Positions 15,300-23,770 of a stretch of 34,058 nt of DNA are shown in pieces. The notes beneath the pieces were generated by a model that worked only from the letters and a program-made list of their open reading frames with translations, had not been told where the DNA came from and did no database searches. This stretch comes from an uncultured Eggerthellaceae bacterium (GTDB lineage: Bacteria > Actinomycetota > Coriobacteriia > Coriobacteriales > Eggerthellaceae): NCBI GenBank assembly GCA_910588945.1, contig CAJUSF010000036.1:1-34058 (forward strand), given 5' to 3'. A program made the position numbers and the translations under genes. Each line of letters starts with the position of its first letter. Within the stretch, counting starts at the first letter, position 1.

Positions 15300-15373
15300 T
15301 TCATATTTGAATGCTAAGCGTGCGACATTGACGATACCGTGCGTTTTCGTAAAATGTGTTCAATATATTTGAA
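15300..15373 (+). promoter_or_regulatory. tetR promoter with two related operator-like sites
   Basis: TTGACG (15328-15333), 16 bases, TAAAAT (15350-15355) is a good promoter for the TetR gene. GTTCAA-TATAT-TTGAA (arms 15359-15363 and 15369-15373) overlaps the predicted start of transcription. A related TTCA-TATT-TGAA lies at 15300-15311. Both fit binding by the TetR dimer and autoregulation. Confidence 0.55.
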
Positions 15374-15412
15374 ATAGCACTCGGTATTATGCGATCGATG
15401 AGGGGGCAGCTT

Positions 15413-15967
15413 ATGAGCGACAAGAGGATAGAAGCAACTCGTGCCGCAATAGGTAATGCGCTGCTGCATCTTCTCGAGTCGAAACAGCTGTCAGAGATAA
15501 CGGTTGCAGACATCTCGCGGCAAGCCGGAATCAGCCGATCCACGTTCTATGCCCACTACTCTAATCCGCAAGGGGCGTATCGCGCGCTGATGGCGGAGTT
15601 CGCTGCAGAGACGCAATCACTTCCAATGCAGCTCAAGACAGGCGATTGCGCCGATTGCGCAAGCAAAGCGCTTCCCTTTTGCGAAGCCATAAGCCGATCG
15701 CCAAAGTGGAGAGCATTCACGCGCGATCCGCTGTTTTTAGAGACATTCTTTGACATGGCTGAAAACGCCATCAATCCTGAGACTGCTGTGATGTATCGAA
15801 AGCTCGATATTTCCGAAGAAGAGGCTCTAGCACTGAATCGCTTCCAAATCAGCGGATGCTACCATGCTGCACTTACATATGGAGATAGCGATAGATGGGC
15901 ACAGATGAGAGGCATGATTGATGAGTTCATCCGCGGCGGCACAAATGCTATACGCTCGAGGTTCTAA
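15413..15967 (+). CDS. TetR/AcrR-family transcriptional regulator
   Basis: A 184-residue repressor-type regulator. The N-terminal helix-turn-helix is clear: RIEATRAAIGNALLHLLESKQLSEITVADISRQAGISRSTFYAHYSN. The C-terminal ligand domain (about 65-184) contains a cluster of cysteines, GDCADCASKALPFC, which is unusual and might bind a metal or sense redox state; this is speculative. The longest frame begins at 15356, but GAGGGGG lies 6 bases before the ATG at 15413, so that start was used. It is divergent from the DUF262 pair and may control it. The ligand is unknown. Confidence 0.9.
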   Translation: MSDKRIEATRAAIGNALLHLLESKQLSEITVADISRQAGISRSTFYAHYSNPQGAYRALMAEFAAETQSLPMQLKTGDCADCASKALPFCEAISRSPKWRAFTRDPLFLETFFDMAENAINPETAVMYRKLDISEEEALALNRFQISGCYHAALTYGDSDRWAQMRGMIDEFIRGGTNAIRSRF

Positions 15968-16004
15968 TGCGATCGACCGGAAAAACGGCCTCAAACGCAT
16001 TCAC

Positions 16005-16036
16005 AAAAAAGGAAGAAGGCCGAAACCTTCTTCCTT
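16005..16036 (-). terminator. Intrinsic terminator of the DUF5692 gene
   Basis: AAGGAAGAAGG (16009-16019) pairs with CCTTCTTCCTT (16026-16036). Read on the minus strand the stem runs into TTTTTT (16010-16005). It lies 33 bases past the stop of the minus-strand DUF5692 gene and 37 bases past the convergent TetR stop. Confidence 0.85.
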
Positions 16037-16069
16037 AGAGCAACCTTGGCTTATCTGTAAGCTGCATGC

Positions 16070-17239
16070 CTACTCTCGGCGGTGCGTGTTAGGATCGTCG
16101 TATTCACGCACGGTCTCGACCACCACATCGGCATCGCCGCGGTCGTCTTTTGCGACATACACATAACCCACAGCACCTTCGACAGGAAGCTCGTTGTAGG
16201 CAACCATCTCAGCGATTTCAGAAGCTGCTGCGCTTTTTGGCTCAGTCTCAAGCAGATAAGCGGTATCAGCACGGCGAGCCATAGCCTCGCGGAAGTCCTT
16301 CGTGCCAACAAACACTTCTTGCTTGTACGGGTTGACATGGAGCTTACGTGCACGGTACATAATGTATGCAAACGCCGCGATATTGGCAAAGAGAGCAACC
16401 AGTGAAACGACAAGGTTCACATCGGGATTATTCACTGAATCGACCGCGAAGATCGAGCTGTTCGCAAACATCGGAACCATCTGACAGAACATACACCAGA
16501 TTGCGAGGGTGAATGCACGATTCTGGATCCATCCGCCCTTGTTCCACAGCAGACCTGCAATAGTCGGTGCAACGAGCAGCGCGATACCGGCATACCAAGA
16601 ATGCGTCGGTAGACAGTTGTAGGTGTAGCAGAAGTTCCAGATATCATAGGAAATGATGAACACCCAGGTCATGTCAGGCCACAGCATATCCTGGCGCTTC
16701 TTTGAGATATAGATCCCGAACCAGCCGGTCATGCAGGCGATGTTGATGATGCCGGCAACTCCGTTGAATACGTTATGCCAGCCGCCGTGCAAAGTAACAC
16801 CTTCTGTTGTAACCCATGTGGTTCCGAATGCCCTAAATGCGCTTTCAAAATCGCTCGCAACAGCGATCAGAATATTGATCGCAACGATGATAAACGGGAA
16901 CATCTTGAACCAATGGGAGCGTCCGATCTTTCCCCAAGAGTACTTGATCGCCATGAAGCCGATACATCCGGCCAATGCCGCATATACCTTGGCGTAATGG
17001 AACCAGCTGTTCATCTCGGTATGGGTCGGATTGGTGAGCGCCCACTCCATTCCCATTCCGGCGCTAATCTCAACGACCAGACAATAGATCGTCATAGCAC
17101 CCGCCACGCCGAAGAAGAAAAACATACCGCCAGCTTTTGTGCGGCGCGCTATCTCATTCAAAAGGATCAGAGCAATGAGAACCATTGCCAGACCGAGCCA
17201 TTGATATAAGGCATTCGGTCCATAGACATCAAATAACAT
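16070..17239 (-). CDS. DUF5692-family polytopic membrane protein
   Basis: A 389-residue membrane protein matching the DUF5692 family by its aromatic, helix-rich pattern. About nine hydrophobic segments are seen between residues 10 and 300, including LGLAMVLIALILLNEIARR at the N-terminus, WVFIISYDIWNFCYTYNCLPTHSWYAG, and a last helix near 275-295. A soluble charged tail of about 90 residues (KDFREAMARRADTAYLLETEPKSA...) is cytoplasmic or extracellular. Function of the family is unknown. TTAGGAGAGAA precedes the ATG. It is a single gene with its own terminator and a structured leader upstream. The family call is from memory of its typical sequence and is fairly sure. Confidence 0.8.
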   Translation of the reverse strand: MLFDVYGPNALYQWLGLAMVLIALILLNEIARRTKAGGMFFFFGVAGAMTIYCLVVEISAGMGMEWALTNPTHTEMNSWFHYAKVYAALAGCIGFMAIKYSWGKIGRSHWFKMFPFIIVAINILIAVASDFESAFRAFGTTWVTTEGVTLHGGWHNVFNGVAGIINIACMTGWFGIYISKKRQDMLWPDMTWVFIISYDIWNFCYTYNCLPTHSWYAGIALLVAPTIAGLLWNKGGWIQNRAFTLAIWCMFCQMVPMFANSSIFAVDSVNNPDVNLVVSLVALFANIAAFAYIMYRARKLHVNPYKQEVFVGTKDFREAMARRADTAYLLETEPKSAAASEIAEMVAYNELPVEGAVGYVYVAKDDRGDADVVVETVREYDDPNTHRRE

Positions 17240-17310
17240 TTCTCTCTCCTAACAACTCAGTTCGAGCGATGGAGCATTCATGCAATCGTTTTCAAATCCT
17301 CAACAACAAA

Positions 17311-17358
17311 GGCGAATGCGCGCGCTGCTTGGGGCTACCCCTTTGCATGATCTTCGCC
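17311..17358 (-). promoter_or_regulatory. Nested hairpin in the DUF5692 leader
   Basis: An outer stem GGCGAA (17311-17316) / TTCGCC (17353-17358) encloses TGC/GCA (17326-17328 and 17345-17347) around GGGG-CTA-CCCC (17331-17341). It lies 72-119 bases upstream of the ATG at 17239 and would be in the leader mRNA. No known riboswitch consensus was recognised. Confidence 0.4.
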
Positions 17359-17508
17359 CTGATGAGCACATGAATACCTAATCACGCTCACTATGGCTCG
17401 TATATTGCGCCTTCTTCGAAACAAAAGTAGTCGAATTTGACCAACTTTACCGTCCCGTCAATAACCTGTCTTTTACGTGAAACCAAGACAGGCGAAACGC
17501 ATAGCACG

Positions 17509-17535
17509 AAAAAAGACGCAGCATGATGCTGCGCC
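17509..17535 (-). terminator. Intrinsic terminator of telA
   Basis: The stem is built on GACGCAGCAT / ATGCTGCGCC (17515-17524 and 17526-17535); on the minus strand it is followed by TTTTTT (17514-17509). It lies about 30 bases past the telA stop and closes the xpaC-telA run. Confidence 0.85.
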
Positions 17536-17563
17536 TTACATGTGATCCGTATGATATATGAGT

Positions 17564-18745
17564 CTAATTAAACGAACGGGTGGACATGAGTTTGTCCTTG
17601 AGCTCAGCCTCCATCCGACGAAGCTCAATTTCAGCCTCGGCCCTTTTCGCCCGGCCCTCGTCTTGAATCTTAACGACCTCATCAAATGTCTGGATGAGGT
17701 TCTCGTTGGTGGCGCGCAGAGTCTCGATGTCAACGATTCCACGTTCGGATTCACGCGCAACCTCGATCGTGGACTGCTTGAGCTTCTCGGCGTTCTTCTT
17801 CAGAAGTTCATTGGTCATCTCAGATACCGCACCTTGCGCACGCAGGGCAGCTTCGTTGTTCGCCATGCCAAGCGCGAGCACCATCTGGCTCTTCCACAGA
17901 GGTATCGTATTCACAAGTGTGGTCTGGATCTTCTCGATCATGAGCATCTCGTTGTTCTGCACGAGACGGATCTGCGGCGCCATCTGCATGGCGATCGTGC
18001 GCGTAAGATCGAGATCCATCAGCTTCTTCTCGAAACGATTGCACGATGCCTCAAGCTTTTGCACCGCCTCAACATCCTCTGTGCGCCCGGTTTGCTTAGC
18101 CTTGGCGGCAAGCTCGCAAAGCTCGCCTTTACGCACCTCCTCCAAGCGCTTACGGCCGGCGAGAAGATACATAGTAAGCTCCTTGAAGTATGTGAGATTC
18201 AGCTCATAGAGCTTATCAAGCATTGCCGCATCTTTCATGAGCGTAATCTGATGCGTCTCAAGCGCTTTGACAATTTTATCGACATTGGCCTCAACCTTGT
18301 CGTAGCGCGCTTTGAGTGCTGTAACCTTGTTAGCTTGTTTCTTGAAGAAGCCGAAGATGCCCTTTTCCTCTTCAACGTCGAAGCTCTTGAGCTCGGTAAC
18401 CACATTCGCAATGAGATTGCCAGCCTCGCCAAGATCCTGCGTGCGAACCTTGTCAAGCGCCGATTCCGAGAAGTCCGCCATCTTCTTTTGAGCGCCGGCA
18501 CCGTATTGGATAACCTGCGCGGTGTCAGCGATATTGATCTGCTGCGAGAACGAATCAACCTGCGCGCGTTCCTCGGCGGAAAGTGAATCTTCCAATGTCG
18601 GTGGCTTTGAAAGGTCGACATCTATCACCGTGGCCTCAACGATCTCAGCCGTAGATGCGCCCTGATCACCATCAGGCGTAAGCGTCAGTTTCGGAGTTGG
18701 GATGTTATTGAAATCGGTCAGATCTTTGGATAGTTCGTCAGACAT
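17564..18745 (-). CDS. telA: TelA-family toxic-anion resistance protein
   Basis: A 393-residue cytoplasmic protein of the TelA family (tellurite and other toxic-anion resistance, biochemical role unresolved). Family segments include YGAGAQKKMADFSESALDKVR, GFFKKQANKVTALKARYDKVEANVDKI, KLYELNLTYFKELTMYLLAGRKRLEE, MAPQIRLVQNNEMLMIEKIQTT, IPLWKSQMVLALGMANN and QTFDEVVKIQDEGRAKRAEAE. The whole chain is helical and largely coiled-coil. GAGGAAGG precedes the ATG. It is preceded by an XpaC-like gene 117 bases upstream, the common partner in Gram-positive genomes, suggesting the two act together, perhaps in envelope stress. Confidence 0.92.
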   Translation of the reverse strand: MSDELSKDLTDFNNIPTPKLTLTPDGDQGASTAEIVEATVIDVDLSKPPTLEDSLSAEERAQVDSFSQQINIADTAQVIQYGAGAQKKMADFSESALDKVRTQDLGEAGNLIANVVTELKSFDVEEEKGIFGFFKKQANKVTALKARYDKVEANVDKIVKALETHQITLMKDAAMLDKLYELNLTYFKELTMYLLAGRKRLEEVRKGELCELAAKAKQTGRTEDVEAVQKLEASCNRFEKKLMDLDLTRTIAMQMAPQIRLVQNNEMLMIEKIQTTLVNTIPLWKSQMVLALGMANNEAALRAQGAVSEMTNELLKKNAEKLKQSTIEVARESERGIVDIETLRATNENLIQTFDEVVKIQDEGRAKRAEAEIELRRMEAELKDKLMSTRSFN

Positions 18746-18796
18746 TTCGGTCCTTCCTCAGCTTTAGGTTCGCTTGTCGTTTCTATCGTCGGCTCG

Positions 18797-18844
18797 TTTG
18801 TCGGTTAATTTGTCGGTTAATTTGTCAGTTCATTTGTCGGTCGG
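18797..18844. repeat. Four tandem 12-bp repeats between xpaC-like gene and telA
   Basis: Units at 18797, 18809, 18821 and 18833 have the consensus TTTGTCGGTTAA; the first two are identical and the others differ at two to three bases. They fill part of the leader between the two genes, so copy number could vary by slippage. Confidence 0.75.
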
Positions 18845-18861
18845 TCCATCGGCTCATGGAT

Positions 18862-20166
18862 CTACCCATCAGACCGCTTGCTGTTCGACGTATTGGCTCC
18901 ATTATCTCCCTCGAAGGGATTCTCGGTGAGACCTTCTTGAGACAGGATGGCATGAAGCACTGTGATATCGGAAGACACATCCATCGACAGATCCTCGAAC
19001 GTCACATCGAGCAGCTTCTCATACGCCGTGCTCAAGACGTTGAGCGTATTTTCTATCTCTTTACGGGAGCTCATGATGTTCTCGCCCTGCACAGGCTGTT
19101 CCTCAAGCTCCTCATATGCTGTGAGCAGTTTGATGGTCTGCGGAAGGTAATAATCATCGAGCCTATCGAGTCCCGAAACGCTATCAAGAAGCGACGGGTC
19201 GCTCTTCACGCGTTCGGTGATCTTGCCTACAGTCTTTTCGATATGGACAATCTGCTCGCTAAGACCCACATCGTCAATAGCCACATTGAGCGCGGCAATC
19301 TCTTCCAAGTATGTGTTGACTGTATCGATAAACGCACGCGCTTTCACGGGAAGAGCAGATGGCGACGAACCTATGCCGGCTCGCTCCTTCGCATTTTGAA
19401 TGGCGCCATTCTCTCGCTGGCGCTGCTCGTAGGAAGTCTTGGCCTGCAGATAGAGATTGTACGACTCGTTCGTAACCATAAGGCACGTGCCGTCATCATC
19501 CAGACGACCTTGCGGAAGGTACCCGCGCCCGATGAGCTTGCGGGCCACATCGATTGTCTTTGCAGGCGATAGTTGCATCCGCTCGGAGAGCTCTTTGACG
19601 GAACAGACCTCGCGATCGCCGAAGATGCGTTGAAATGCTTTGAGGCGCGCACCAAGCGTTAGGCGCTTGATGCCCGAGACGAGCGACCAGATAGAGAACC
19701 CTAGGAAAACACCTATGACCAGCATCCCCACTATCCCGCCGTTATAGAATCCGGGATCCATGGAAAGTGCCATGGTAAGAGCACCTACTATCTCAGCCAC
19801 CCCGAATGAAGTGGTCATGATGGCACCACCAGCAGTTAGCGCCGCCCCGCTCGCGGTAAGACCGGCAGAAGATTTGAAACGGGAGCGAATTATGGCATTG
19901 TTTGCATACCTCTGCTGATAGGCCGCACTTCCTGCACGAACAGGAATGTTTGTCCGCGGGCGAACCTGAGGTCTCTGAGAAGCCTGACTAGGCTGAGCAG
20001 ATTGCACCCGCGATGCCTGCTGCTTCTTCTGATTTTCAATGGCTTGATTGATGGCGTTATTCGCCGCATTTCCCGCCTTATCCAGTCCCTTTCCGACAGC
20101 ATCCATCACCTTCGAGATCGATCCCTCGATCGAGCGACAAAGCTCCTCAAAATCTTTTTGTGACAT
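18862..20166 (-). CDS. XpaC-like (5-bromo-4-chloroindolyl phosphate hydrolysis) membrane protein
   Basis: A 434-residue protein. The N-terminus is Gln/Ala/Ser-rich and helical (about 1-90). Two hydrophobic stretches follow (about 105-135 and 145-168). Then comes a winged-helix-like segment, LGARLKAFQRIFGDREVCSVKELSERMQLSPAKTIDVARKLIGRGYLPQGRLDD, and a C-terminal helical region with the XpaC-type run FIDTVNTYLEEIAALNVAIDD...YYLPQTIKLLTAYEELE. In other species xpaC lies beside telA, as here. The ATG at 20166 was preferred to the TTG at 20175, although no strong ribosome binding site decides it. A direct enzymatic role has never been shown for the family to my knowledge. Confidence 0.85.
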   Translation of the reverse strand: MSQKDFEELCRSIEGSISKVMDAVGKGLDKAGNAANNAINQAIENQKKQQASRVQSAQPSQASQRPQVRPRTNIPVRAGSAAYQQRYANNAIIRSRFKSSAGLTASGAALTAGGAIMTTSFGVAEIVGALTMALSMDPGFYNGGIVGMLVIGVFLGFSIWSLVSGIKRLTLGARLKAFQRIFGDREVCSVKELSERMQLSPAKTIDVARKLIGRGYLPQGRLDDDGTCLMVTNESYNLYLQAKTSYEQRQRENGAIQNAKERAGIGSSPSALPVKARAFIDTVNTYLEEIAALNVAIDDVGLSEQIVHIEKTVGKITERVKSDPSLLDSVSGLDRLDDYYLPQTIKLLTAYEELEEQPVQGENIMSSRKEIENTLNVLSTAYEKLLDVTFEDLSMDVSSDITVLHAILSQEGLTENPFEGDNGANTSNSKRSDG

Positions 20167-20270
20167 ATCGGACAAAAGACACTCTTTTCGCTGTGTTCAT
20201 GCGGATTATTGACGCAAACCATATTACCACGCTTTATCTTTATGCATTAAGTGAGCATCTTTGTATCAAG

Positions 20271-20295
20271 AAAGGGCGGGATCGAGATCCCGCCC
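20271..20295 (-). terminator. Hairpin after the ABC permease gene
   Basis: GGGCGGGAT (20274-20282) pairs with ATCCCGCCC (20287-20295) over CGAG. On the minus strand it is followed by a weak TTTCTTG. It lies about 40 bases past the permease stop. Confidence 0.65.
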
Positions 20296-20336
20296 CTACG
20301 CTGAGTCCTTTCCATAAACAGCAAGGACAGCTGCAT

Positions 20337-22547
20337 CTAGCCTTGAGCCAAAGCGCCGCGAGTGATCCCTCGGCTCGCCACGTATGTGACGATCATATAC
20401 GTGCCATAGATCAGAAGCGTCAGACCTGCTGCCATCGCAATCGGACCGGAGGTGGAGACTCCCATCGCGTCGAACAGAGTGTCGGATATAACACTAATAG
20501 CACACGCACAGTGGCACAACGCAAGTCCAAGGGGAACCAAGAAGTAAATCATCACTTGTGCCAAAAGCGAACGGAAAATCATTGACCTATCGCATCCCAG
20601 CTTCCACAAGATCCTATATCGCGAAGCAGAATCAGATGTCTGCGAGAGCTGTTGGATGGCCAAGATCGCAGCTGTTGAGATCAAGAAGATGAAGCCGATG
20701 TAGAGCGCCAAATACGTAATCATGAAGCGCAATCCTGATGCTTGGATCAGCATTTCATTTGCGGTGAGTATGCGCGTGACCGGCCAAAGTAAGCTGGAGT
20801 AAATCTCATCGCTTCCTATTGTGCCCCTGTTGAATCCACCACCATCTTTAGGCTGTATAGTCGCAACTATTTCAAACAAGGCAGCATCGTTTTCATCAGG
20901 TGTCTTTCCGTTGTCGACATAATTGATCGCCAAAACAGACTTGTCCGGAATATAGCCCGCTTCCAACAAGGCATCCGTCACATCGTCGGGCACGACAAAT
21001 ATCATCGCTGATGCCGTCATCGCGTTGTCCTCAAGCTGCGTATCGTAGATCCTATCCGCAAGCGCAAGGCTTCTCCCGGGAACCTCGATAGATGGGATGC
21101 TCTTCAAAATGGCTTTTGCCACCTTGTCACTCATTTCCATATTGTTGACGAGCGCGCACTGATCGCCTTCAAGTTCGATAGGCTCTTTGCCTTGCATCTG
21201 AGCGGAGGCGTTGTACTCCGACAGAGGCAAAAGACAGAGCTCCATACCTTCTGCACCCTTAAAAGATGGCAGATCCAAACCTTCAGCTTGTCCCATCTCG
21301 CGCAGCTTAGCGAATATATCTCCATACTTTTCCACCGGGTCGGAGAAATAATTCACCTGCGTGAACTCGGCTATAGTCTCGTCCCAAAGCTCGGGCGAGC
21401 CATTCATCAGAGGCGCGGCCAAATCCCAGTCATTGCTCTCGGCTGCCGCAAGACGATCGGGCGCATATTCTTGCATCTCCGCCCTTCTATCCAGTGGATC
21501 GGAGGATGAAGATGCGGGAGTACCATCAGGCCCATACCAGATGGCCGCCTCAAGAGAAGCATCATAGGGATTCGATTTCTCCACGCCGCCAACAAACACC
21601 TCAACCATCCCCATGCCCGTTGAGAACACGGTAATCGAAAAAAACAACAGCACACAGACAGCCCAAAGAGAGAGAAACGCGGTATTCACCTTGCTGGCGA
21701 TTTGACGCACAGTAAACACACGAAGCCCACGGAAGTAGACACCTTTAAGCTTCGTAATGATGCCGATGACAAATCCCGCAAGCGACCAGAAAAACATCAG
21801 GGATCCAACCAACATACCAACCGTCGCCCGCACAAACCGAGGGTCATCTAACATAACAAGACCGCTCTCGATCAACTGCTGATAAGCGTAAATCAAAACA
21901 CCGATCGAAGCGATGAAGATACCAAAGCAAGCCCAAGGATTTCTCACACCGGTGCGCTCGTTTTTCTTGTCAGCATACAAAAGATCGATCAGCTTGCAAC
22001 GCGAGACGGTAATCACATTAAACAGCGCAACCACCACATAGATCATCGCGAAGCAAAAAAGCGTGGAGCAAAGACCATCGAAGGAGAACACGAACTGATA
22101 ATCCTTCATTGTGGTGCCTAAAAGTGAGGCAGTGAAAAACGACAGTCCTTGCGAAAGGATAACACCTAAAAGCAGGCCGACAGCAAGAGATGCCAAACCG
22201 ACAATTACCGTCTCATATAAAACGATGCTTGAAACACGCGCGGGTGTCATTCCTAAAAGCAGATACGTTCCGAACTCCTGTTTTCTGCGCCTTATAAGGA
22301 AGCGATTGGAATACAAAATCAAAAACGCCAAAACACAGGCGATGACGCTGGAAAACATCGAAAGGATTTGCTGTGTGGTCTCGAACTGACGCTCGCCTGA
22401 AGAGCTCTCTAGATCAAACAGGATTTGCTGGCTTTCAATGGAGTTAAACGCGTAAAACAGCGCGACACCCAAAAGAAGCGTGATGAAATACACCGCGTAA
22501 TCGCGAACGGAGCGGCGTATGTTTCGCAAAGCGAGCTTATGATACAT
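20337..22547 (-). CDS. Bce-type ABC transporter permease (FtsX-like, large extracellular loop)
   Basis: A 736-residue permease of the BceB/FtsX-like group, which exports or shields against cell-wall-active peptides and also signals to a partner histidine kinase. It starts MYHKLALRNIRRSVRDYAVYFITLLLG. Ten hydrophobic segments can be picked out. A large extracellular domain of about 260 residues (roughly 320-590) contains PLMNGSPELWDETIAEFTQ and related text. The family's C-terminal helices end the protein. The frame is open to 22616, but GGGGAGG precedes the ATG at 22547, and this start overlaps the ATPase stop by 11 bases, a sign of translational coupling. Confidence 0.92.
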   Translation of the reverse strand: MYHKLALRNIRRSVRDYAVYFITLLLGVALFYAFNSIESQQILFDLESSSGERQFETTQQILSMFSSVIACVLAFLILYSNRFLIRRRKQEFGTYLLLGMTPARVSSIVLYETVIVGLASLAVGLLLGVILSQGLSFFTASLLGTTMKDYQFVFSFDGLCSTLFCFAMIYVVVALFNVITVSRCKLIDLLYADKKNERTGVRNPWACFGIFIASIGVLIYAYQQLIESGLVMLDDPRFVRATVGMLVGSLMFFWSLAGFVIGIITKLKGVYFRGLRVFTVRQIASKVNTAFLSLWAVCVLLFFSITVFSTGMGMVEVFVGGVEKSNPYDASLEAAIWYGPDGTPASSSSDPLDRRAEMQEYAPDRLAAAESNDWDLAAPLMNGSPELWDETIAEFTQVNYFSDPVEKYGDIFAKLREMGQAEGLDLPSFKGAEGMELCLLPLSEYNASAQMQGKEPIELEGDQCALVNNMEMSDKVAKAILKSIPSIEVPGRSLALADRIYDTQLEDNAMTASAMIFVVPDDVTDALLEAGYIPDKSVLAINYVDNGKTPDENDAALFEIVATIQPKDGGGFNRGTIGSDEIYSSLLWPVTRILTANEMLIQASGLRFMITYLALYIGFIFLISTAAILAIQQLSQTSDSASRYRILWKLGCDRSMIFRSLLAQVMIYFLVPLGLALCHCACAISVISDTLFDAMGVSTSGPIAMAAGLTLLIYGTYMIVTYVASRGITRGALAQG

Positions 22548-23490
22548 GACCCGCCTCCCCGCCCAAAAAAGACACAACCTCCATAATCCGCGCGAAGAAC
22601 TGATCGCGGCTTTCATTGCCCCTGATCAGCTCGTTGAACACCATGCCGTCTTTGATGAATAACACCCGATTGCTGTATGAAGCAGCGAATGCATCATGAG
22701 TAACCATAAGGATCGTCGCGCTGAGCTGTTGATTCAACATCTCCATGATCTCTAGCAAAACAGTAGCGCTTCGTGAGTCAAGTGCGCCTGTCGGTTCATC
22801 CGCCAAAATAATCTTCGGATCTGTCACCATAGCGCGAGCAGCAGCGATACGCTGACGCTGACCGCCAGACATCTGATAAGGAAACTTTTTCAACACGCCA
22901 TCCACCCCTAGACGCGTCGCAATAGAATTCACCATCTCCGGGATTTTTCTCGCAGAAATACCCTTGATAGTGAGGGCAAGCGAGATATTTTCGAATCCGG
23001 TAAGCGTATTTAAAAGGTTGGAATCCTGAAAGATGAAACCTAAGTCATCGCGACGGAATTTAGCAAGCTGGCGTCTAGACATTCCAGTGATATCCTTATC
23101 CCCCACAAATATATGCCCACTTGTGGGCGAATCAATGGTGGAGATGCAATTCAAAAGCGTGGATTTTCCCGATCCAGACGGACCCATGATGCTCATGAAT
23201 TCACCGGGCATCACATCAAAGCTCACTCCATTTAAGGCCTTTGTCACAGAATCGCGTGATCCGAAGACCTTCTCAACAGAGTTTACAGTCAGGATAGGAT
23301 TGCCTGAGGCGGCCTTGGCGTGATAAGCATGAGTCGCATGTGGTGCATGAGCTGCTGTGGCTGCTGGAGCGGCACCGTTCATATATGCCGCCTGCTGATC
23401 GAGGTCATGTTGAGAGATCCCATAGCTTTGCGGGGAGACGCGCAGGGAATCATCAGTAAGGGGAAATGGTTCTGCGTAGATCTCAGTCAT
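22537..23490 (-). CDS. Bce/MacB-type ABC transporter ATPase
   Basis: A 317-residue ATPase that powers the following permease. Motifs: Walker A GPSGSGKST, Q-loop FIFQDSNLL, signature MSGGQRQR, Walker B IILADEPTG and the H-loop VTHD. The ATPase core begins near residue 65 (ILTVNSVEKVFGS). The 60-residue N-terminal extension, with an Ala/His-rich run (AHAPHATHAYHAK), is longer than in most BceA proteins. AGAGGAG sits 10 bases before the ATG and lies inside the last codons of the small upstream peptide gene. The three genes therefore form one tightly coupled operon. Confidence 0.93.
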   Translation of the reverse strand: MTEIYAEPFPLTDDSLRVSPQSYGISQHDLDQQAAYMNGAAPAATAAHAPHATHAYHAKAASGNPILTVNSVEKVFGSRDSVTKALNGVSFDVMPGEFMSIMGPSGSGKSTLLNCISTIDSPTSGHIFVGDKDITGMSRRQLAKFRRDDLGFIFQDSNLLNTLTGFENISLALTIKGISARKIPEMVNSIATRLGVDGVLKKFPYQMSGGQRQRIAAARAMVTDPKIILADEPTGALDSRSATVLLEIMEMLNQQLSATILMVTHDAFAASYSNRVLFIKDGMVFNELIRGNESRDQFFARIMEVVSFLGGEAGHVS

Positions 23491-23493
23491 GAT

Positions 23494-23592
23494 TTAAAAG
23501 CTCCTCTCGATCTTCGGAACCTGATTTGCAACCATAAGGCCAAAGCCAACGACAATAATAAGGCCTATCGCCACTTTTTTCGCAACACTCAT
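23494..23592 (-). CDS. 32-residue single-helix membrane peptide leading the ABC operon
   Basis: An ATG at 23592 is preceded by a strong AAAGGA site. The product is MSVAKK followed by a hydrophobic helix VAIGLIIVVGFGLMVANQ and a short basic tail (PKIERSF). It would be a one-pass inner-membrane peptide. The TAA is 4 bases before the ATPase ATG, and its last codons carry the ATPase ribosome binding site. It is too short for usual gene calls. A small partner that modulates the transporter is an inference; small leader peptide effects on ATPase translation are an alternative. Confidence 0.7.
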   Translation of the reverse strand: MSVAKKVAIGLIIVVGFGLMVANQVPKIERSF

Positions 23593-23679
23593 GACAATCC
23601 TTTCCTTTCGGTCTTGCTCGGATTCAGGGGTAATTGAGTTAGCTTTTATCCGAGCGTAAAACCATCCTAAACATCGTCG

Positions 23680-23718
23680 CTTACACGTGCCATTGATCAG
23701 ACTTACGCTTGCCTTACG
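23680..23718 (-). promoter_or_regulatory. Phased direct repeats upstream of the ABC operon, candidate response-regulator site
   Basis: CTTAC appears at 23680, 23702 and 23713, i.e. intervals of 22 and 11 bases, one helical turn or two. The copies at 23702 and 23713 are both CTTACG; the first is CTTACA. They lie 88-126 bases upstream of the 32-residue gene. OmpR-class regulators, such as the one encoded at 28685, bind direct repeats spaced in this way. Confidence 0.5.
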
Positions 23719-23770
23719 AATTTGTCATATAGCGATTGCGTATTGAGATTGGGTTTGAATGATGCGATGC

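Larger units (their letters stand above)
17240..17563. other. 324-bp intergenic region between DUF5692 and telA
   Basis: It holds the leader of the DUF5692 gene (nested hairpins at 17311-17358), a perfect 8-bp-arm inverted repeat CCTGTCTT / AAGACAGG (17465-17472 and 17485-17492) and the telA terminator at 17509-17535. No small gene was found. Confidence 0.6.

Noticed and set aside
17558..18586. Long plus-strand frame (342 codons) opposite telA
   Set aside because: It is the antisense shadow of telA; it has no family features, and the telA frame has the right length, motifs and ribosome binding site.
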